From an uncultured Chthoniobacterales bacterium (lineage in GTDB: Bacteria > Verrucomicrobiota > Verrucomicrobiae > Chthoniobacterales > UBA10450), in the NCBI GenBank assembly GCA_955652855.1, contig CATPCN010000684.1:1-8125 (forward strand): a DNA stretch of 8,125 nt. The letters run 5' to 3'. The position numbers were made by a program, and so were the translations under genes. Positions 4,788-8,125 of this stretch are shown one piece after another (positions within the stretch are counted from its first letter, which is position 1; each line of letters opens with the position of its first letter). Below the pieces are notes generated by a model. It was not told where the DNA came from, ran no database searches, and was given only the letters and a program-made list of their open reading frames with translations.

Positions 4788-6221
4788 CTAGTATCGGTAG
4801 TGCTCGGATTTGTAGGGGCCTTCGACCGGCACGCCGAGGTAATCGGCTTGTTCCTTCGAGAGCTTGGTGAGCTTGACGCCGATCTTTTCCAAGTGCAGGC
4901 GCGCGACTTCTTCGTCGAGTTTCTTCGACAAGACGTAGACGCCGACTTTGTAAGTGTCGCGATTTTTCCAAAGGTCGAGCTGCGCGAGCACTTGATTGGA
5001 AAATGAGTTCGACATGACGAAGCTCGGGTGGCCGGTGGCGCAACCGAGGTTCACGAGACGGCCTTCGGCGAGCATGAAAATTTCGTGCCCGTCGGCGAAG
5101 GTGTATTTGTCCACCTGCGGCTTGATGTTGGTGCGCTTGACGCCTTTGGCGGAGTTGAGCGCGTCGACCTGAATCTCGTTGTCGAAGTGACCGATGTTCG
5201 CCACGATGGCCTGGTCTTTCATCCGCTCCATGTGCGCGAGCGTGATGATGTCGATGTTGCCGGTCGTACTAACATAGATGTCGCCGCGCCCGAGCGTGTC
5301 TTCGATGGTTGTAACTTCGTAGCCTTCCATCGCGGCTTGGAGCGCGTTGATCGGATCGATCTCGGTAATGACGACTCGGGCGCCCTGGCCACGCAATGAT
5401 TGCGCACAACCTTTGCCGACGTCGCCATAGCCGCAGATGACCGCGACTTTGCCGGCAATCATGACGTCAAGCGCGCGATTCAATCCATCGACGAGCGAAT
5501 GGCGGCAGCCGTAGAGATTGTCGAACTTCGATTTCGTGACGGAATCGTTCACGTTGATCGCGGGAACGAGCAGCTTGTTTTCCTGGTGCATCTTGTAGAG
5601 ACGATGCACGCCGGTGGTCGTCTCTTCCGAAACGCCGCGCCAATCCTTCACGATTTCGTGCCAGCGATATGGATTCTCGCGCTGCACTTCCAGCAACAGA
5701 TCTTTGATGACCTGCTCTTCCTTGTTCGCTGATTTCGATTTCGCCCAATCGCTGCCTTCTTCGAGCTCGTAACCTTTGTGAATGAGCAGCGTCGCGTCGC
5801 CGCCATCATCGACGATGAGCTGCGGTCCTTTCCCGTCCGCGTGCGAGAGCGCTTTATAAGTGCACCACCAATATTCTTCGAGACTCTCGCCTTTCCACGC
5901 GAAGACCGGCACACCCGCTTTCGCGATCGCGGCCGCGGCATGATCTTGCGTCGAGAAAATATTGCACGAAGCCCAGCGCACCTTCGCGCCAAGATCGACA
6001 AGTGTTTCGATCAGCACCGCGGTTTGGATCGTCATGTGCAACGAACCAGTCACGCGCACACCGGCGAGCGGTTTCTCCGCCGAATATTTTTCGCGAATCG
6101 ACATCAATCCCGGCATTTCCTTTTCCGCGATGGAAATTTCCTTGCGGCCCCAGTCCGCGAGATTGATGTCGGCGACTTTGTAATCCTGTTTTGTTTTCGG
6201 TGTAGTCGTTGTCGTACTCAT
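4788..6221 (-). CDS. ahcY: Adenosylhomocysteinase (S-adenosylhomocysteine hydrolase)
   Basis: This cytosolic NAD-dependent enzyme splits S-adenosylhomocysteine into adenosine and homocysteine, removing the product inhibitor of methyltransferases and feeding the methionine cycle. The 477 aa fit the longer bacterial form, including the ~40-residue insert (about 160-200) absent from the human enzyme. Substrate-site landmarks are present: [16 protein letters not shown] (59-74), [10 protein letters not shown] (137-146), [12 protein letters not shown] (198-209) and [12 protein letters not shown] (224-235, with the catalytic Lys230 and Asp234 equivalents). The NAD loop is GYGDVGKG (264-271). The C-terminal YKSEHYRY carries the Lys and Tyr that reach into the partner subunit's NAD site. 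ATG 6221 gives the usual N-terminal leader and lies 4 nt from the metK stop. With no ribosome site of its own, coupled translation is likely. All key residues are intact. Confidence 0.97.
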   Translation of the reverse strand: MSTTTTTPKTKQDYKVADINLADWGRKEISIAEKEMPGLMSIREKYSAEKPLAGVRVTGSLHMTIQTAVLIETLVDLGAKVRWASCNIFSTQDHAAAAIAKAGVPVFAWKGESLEEYWWCTYKALSHADGKGPQLIVDDGGDATLLIHKGYELEEGSDWAKSKSANKEEQVIKDLLLEVQRENPYRWHEIVKDWRGVSEETTTGVHRLYKMHQENKLLVPAINVNDSVTKSKFDNLYGCRHSLVDGLNRALDVMIAGKVAVICGYGDVGKGCAQSLRGQGARVVITEIDPINALQAAMEGYEVTTIEDTLGRGDIYVSTTGNIDIITLAHMERMKDQAIVANIGHFDNEIQVDALNSAKGVKRTNIKPQVDKYTFADGHEIFMLAEGRLVNLGCATGHPSFVMSNSFSNQVLAQLDLWKNRDTYKVGVYVLSKKLDEEVARLHLEKIGVKLTKLSKEQADYLGVPVEGPYKSEHYRY

Positions 6222-6225
6222 AAGA

Positions 6226-7404
6226 TTATTTCGCTGTCTTTTTCAGCGCGTCCGCTTTGTCGGTGCGTTCCCAAGTCAAGGCGTCGAGATCATCGACGCG
6301 GCCAAAATGTCCGTAGTTCGTGGTCTTGCGATAAATCGGCCGAAGCAGATCGAGCTGCTTGATGATCTCGGCCGGTTTGAAATTGAAAACTTCGCAGATC
6401 GCGCGCTCCAACTTTTCTTCGTCCACTTTTCCGGTGCCGAATGTATCAACACTGACGCTGACCGGTTCGGGATGACCGATGGCATAGGCAAATTGCACTT
6501 CGCAGCGATCGGCGAGACCTGAAGCGACAACATTTTTCGCGACCCAACGTCCCATGTAGGCCGCGCTGCGATCGACTTTGCTCGGATCCTTTCCGGAAAA
6601 CGCGCCGCCGCCGTGGCGTCCCATTCCGCCATAAGAATCGACAATAATTTTGCGACCGGTGATACCCGCGTCGCCTTCCGGTCCACCGATGACAAAACGA
6701 CCGGTGGGATTGATCAAGTAGGTTGTCTTCTCGTCGAGCAGCTCCGGCGGCATCACTTTTTTGATCAGCAACTCGATGAGCGTTTCGCGTATCTCTTTCT
6801 GTTTTATGTCAGCCGCATGCTGCGAAGAGACAACCACCGTCGTGATGCGCACCGGCTTGTAGCCGTCGTATTCAATCGACACCTGCGTTTTTGCGTCCGG
6901 GCGCAACCACGGAACTTCGCCGGACTTACGGAGGCGCGTGAGCTCGCGACCGAGTTTGTGCGCGAATGAGATCGGCGCCGGCATAAGCTCCGGCGTTTCG
7001 TTGCAAGCAAATCCGAACATCAAGCCTTGGTCGCCGGCGCCTTGCTCCGCCGTGGCTTTTCCGTCGGCCGCGGCTTGATCGACACCTTGTTTGATGTCGC
7101 GCGATTGCTCGCTCATTTCGCAAATCACGCGGCAGGTGTCTGCGTGAAAAATGCAATCACTATTCACATATCCGATGTTGCGGATCGCATCGCGCACGCG
7201 CTCCTCGAAATCGAACTTCGCGTTGCTCGTGATCTCGCCCGCCAGCACGACGAGGTTGCCTTTGGCGAGCGTTTCGCAAGCGACGCGGCTATGTCGGTCT
7301 TGTTCGAGACACGCATCGAGAATGTAATCGCTGATTGTGTCGCAAACTTTGTCGGGGTGACCTTCGGTGACCGATTCGGAGGAAAAAATGTAACGATGCG
7401 ACAT
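6226..7404 (-). CDS. metK: S-adenosylmethionine synthase (methionine adenosyltransferase)
   Basis: This cytosolic enzyme makes S-adenosylmethionine from methionine and ATP, releasing phosphate and diphosphate. The 392-aa length is normal. Visible signatures are the N-terminal [20 protein letters not shown] (7-26, with the ATP-contacting His16 and the metal-binding Asp18 of GHPDK), the [12 protein letters not shown] loop (122-133) and the Gly-rich P-loop-like [16 protein letters not shown] (265-280). The C-terminal [11 protein letters not shown] is the usual tail. ATG 7404 matches the conserved start of the family. It has no Shine-Dalgarno site and is preceded by a pyrimidine-rich leader. It heads a two-gene unit with ahcY, so SAM synthesis and SAH removal are expressed together. 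Divergence from the ArsR-methyltransferase gene and the repeats between them point to control by that regulator. No riboswitch is evident. Confidence 0.97.
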   Translation of the reverse strand: MSHRYIFSSESVTEGHPDKVCDTISDYILDACLEQDRHSRVACETLAKGNLVVLAGEITSNAKFDFEERVRDAIRNIGYVNSDCIFHADTCRVICEMSEQSRDIKQGVDQAAADGKATAEQGAGDQGLMFGFACNETPELMPAPISFAHKLGRELTRLRKSGEVPWLRPDAKTQVSIEYDGYKPVRITTVVVSSQHAADIKQKEIRETLIELLIKKVMPPELLDEKTTYLINPTGRFVIGGPEGDAGITGRKIIVDSYGGMGRHGGGAFSGKDPSKVDRSAAYMGRWVAKNVVASGLADRCEVQFAYAIGHPEPVSVSVDTFGTGKVDEEKLERAICEVFNFKPAEIIKQLDLLRPIYRKTTNYGHFGRVDDLDALTWERTDKADALKKTAK

Positions 7405-7464
7405 ACGACAAAGGAAAGTAAAAAGGAGAAAGTTGAAAGTAGAAAACTAACGCCGGAAGAAATC
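7405..7464 (-). promoter_or_regulatory. Pyrimidine-rich leader of metK
   Basis: On the minus strand this segment is a long C/T tract with three ACTTTC units (TACTTTC, AACTTTC, TACTTTC at 7414-7441) and no AGGAG-type ribosome site before ATG 7404. It most likely is the metK 5' UTR. No stem pattern of a SAM or SAH riboswitch was recognised. Confidence 0.45.
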
Positions 7465-7498
7465 CCGATTCATGCCGATCATATTGACCGATCATGAT
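7465..7498. promoter_or_regulatory. Candidate operator cluster between metK and the ArsR-methyltransferase gene
   Basis: Three related units read CCGATTCATG (7465-7474), CCGATCATAT (7475-7484) and CCGATCATGA (7488-7497). The last ends in the palindrome ATCATGAT (7491-7498). A further palindrome, GATATATC, lies at 7504-7511. ArsR-type dimers bind inverted repeats in divergent promoters, so this is the likely place for autoregulation and metK-ahcY control. Confidence 0.5.
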
Positions 7499-7527
7499 AC
7501 GTGGATATATCGTTGGACGATTCTTTC

Positions 7528-8125
7528 ATGGCGTCAACCATAAATTTTCTGCGATTGCTGGCGGACCCGACTCGCTTGCGTTTGCTGCTTTTACTCGAAG
7601 CGGACGAGCTTTCCGTGGCGGAGCTGCAAGACATTCTCGGGATGGGCCAGTCGCGCATCTCCAGTCATTTGGCACAATTGAAACGCGCCGGCGTCGGGGC
7701 CGACCGGCGCGCCGGAAAAAATGTTTACTACGGCGCGAAACAGAACGGGCAGGACGCGCTCCGCGGACGAGTAGCGGAGTTAACGAAAATTCTCGCGCGC
7801 GAACTGCCGGAAACATCGCGTGATCGCACGGCGCTCAAACTGACTTTGCGCAAACGTCAGGATAAAGCGCGCGAATATTTTGATGAGCTCGCGGGAAAAT
7901 TTGGGCGCAGCCATTGCCCCGGTCGATCATGGCAGGCGCTCGCGCACACCTTGTTCACTTTGCTGCCGCCGCTCACGGTCGCCGATCTAGGCGCGGGCGA
8001 AGGCACGCTTTCGCAATTGCTCGCGAAAACGGCGCGCAAAGTCATCGCGATCGATAATTCGCCGAAGATGATCGCGTTTGGATCACGGCTTGCTAAGAAA
8101 CACGGCTTCAAGAATCTCGAGTATC
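7528..8125 (+). CDS. ArsR-family regulator fused to SAM-dependent methyltransferase domain (SahR-like), 3'-truncated
   Basis: The gene runs off the window, leaving 199 complete codons. Residues 5-70 are an ArsR winged helix-turn-helix: FLRLLADPTRLRLLLLLE, a recognition helix GQSRISSHLAQLKRAG (40-55) and the wing DRRAGKNVYYGAK (59-71). From about 135 a class I methyltransferase fold begins, with motif I VADLGAGEGTLSQLL (151-165) and the acidic end of strand 2 at Asp176 (VIAIDNSPKM). SahR, described in Proteobacteria as the SAH-responsive ArsR-family regulator of methionine-cycle genes, has this domain order, and the gene is divergent from metK-ahcY. I infer that the C-terminal domain senses SAM or SAH rather than methylating a target; catalytic activity cannot be excluded. 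No Cys pair of metal-sensing ArsR proteins is seen in the HTH. ATG 7528 is preferred. In-frame GTG 7501 and TTG 7513 are possible but would overlap the operator region. Confidence 0.88.
   Translation, partial: MASTINFLRLLADPTRLRLLLLLEADELSVAELQDILGMGQSRISSHLAQLKRAGVGADRRAGKNVYYGAKQNGQDALRGRVAELTKILARELPETSRDRTALKLTLRKRQDKAREYFDELAGKFGRSHCPGRSWQALAHTLFTLLPPLTVADLGAGEGTLSQLLAKTARKVIAIDNSPKMIAFGSRLAKKHGFKNLEY

Noticed and set aside
5990..6001. Near copy of the 12-mer in ahcY as a repeat insertion
   Set aside because: It encodes LVDLGAK, a conserved adenosylhomocysteinase segment, so the match follows from the protein sequence.
7405..7527. SAM or SAH riboswitch before metK
   Set aside because: The leader is a pyrimidine tract with no multi-stem pattern that I can fold by eye, and a dedicated protein regulator is next door.
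7494..7823. Plus-strand ORF of 109 aa near the right edge
   Set aside because: It is a shifted, Arg-rich shadow of the ArsR-methyltransferase gene, whose own frame shows clear HTH and SAM motifs and runs off the window.
1..8125. CRISPR array, tRNA genes, insertion sequences
   Set aside because: No regularly spaced long direct repeats, no cloverleaf-like segment and no transposase-like reading frame were seen.

Overview
The window looks like chromosomal DNA of a Gram-negative bacterium with moderately high GC. Codon style, gene content and the mostly weak Shine-Dalgarno sequences fit an environmental Verrucomicrobiota-type genome (for example soil Chthoniobacterales). That placement is an impression from the sequence, not a test. 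Genes are densely packed. No tRNA, rRNA, transposase or CRISPR array is visible.

Left edge (1-919, + strand): two overlapping GNAT N-acetyltransferase genes. The first is cut by the window edge and the second starts at a TTG inside the first one's stop. They converge with only 3 nt of spacing on a long minus-strand series.

Minus-strand series, read from right to left: metK (S-adenosylmethionine synthase) and ahcY (adenosylhomocysteinase) 4 nt apart; a perfect 12-bp hairpin; a 220-nt gap; a small Pro-rich hypothetical gene; a second related hairpin; a hypothetical gene of 162 codons with no convincing start; an ICMT-type membrane methyltransferase; a small secreted Cys/His protein; and a 522-aa exported protein that joins a heavy-metal-binding domain and a His/Met-rich linker to a long probable beta-barrel. 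The last three look like a metal (probably copper) handling module. The ICMT gene may play the part of CzcN, which belongs to that family.

Right edge (7528-8125, + strand): a gene divergent from metK, cut by the window end, encodes an ArsR-type helix-turn-helix fused to a class I SAM-binding methyltransferase fold. This is the architecture known for SahR, the SAH-responsive regulator of the methionine/SAM cycle. The shared intergenic region carries three CCGATYCAT-like repeats and an ATCATGAT palindrome, which are candidate operators. Together these form a plausible self-contained SAM/SAH control unit: MetK makes SAM, methyltransferases convert it to SAH, AhcY removes SAH, and the fusion protein senses the pool.

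The most unusual non-coding signal is the 12-mer CAAGATCGACAT / ATGTCGATCTTG. It occurs exactly seven times in 8.1 kb, in coding and intergenic sequence. In two gaps it builds hairpins that share a 17-nt identical arm and lie just after minus-strand stop codons.
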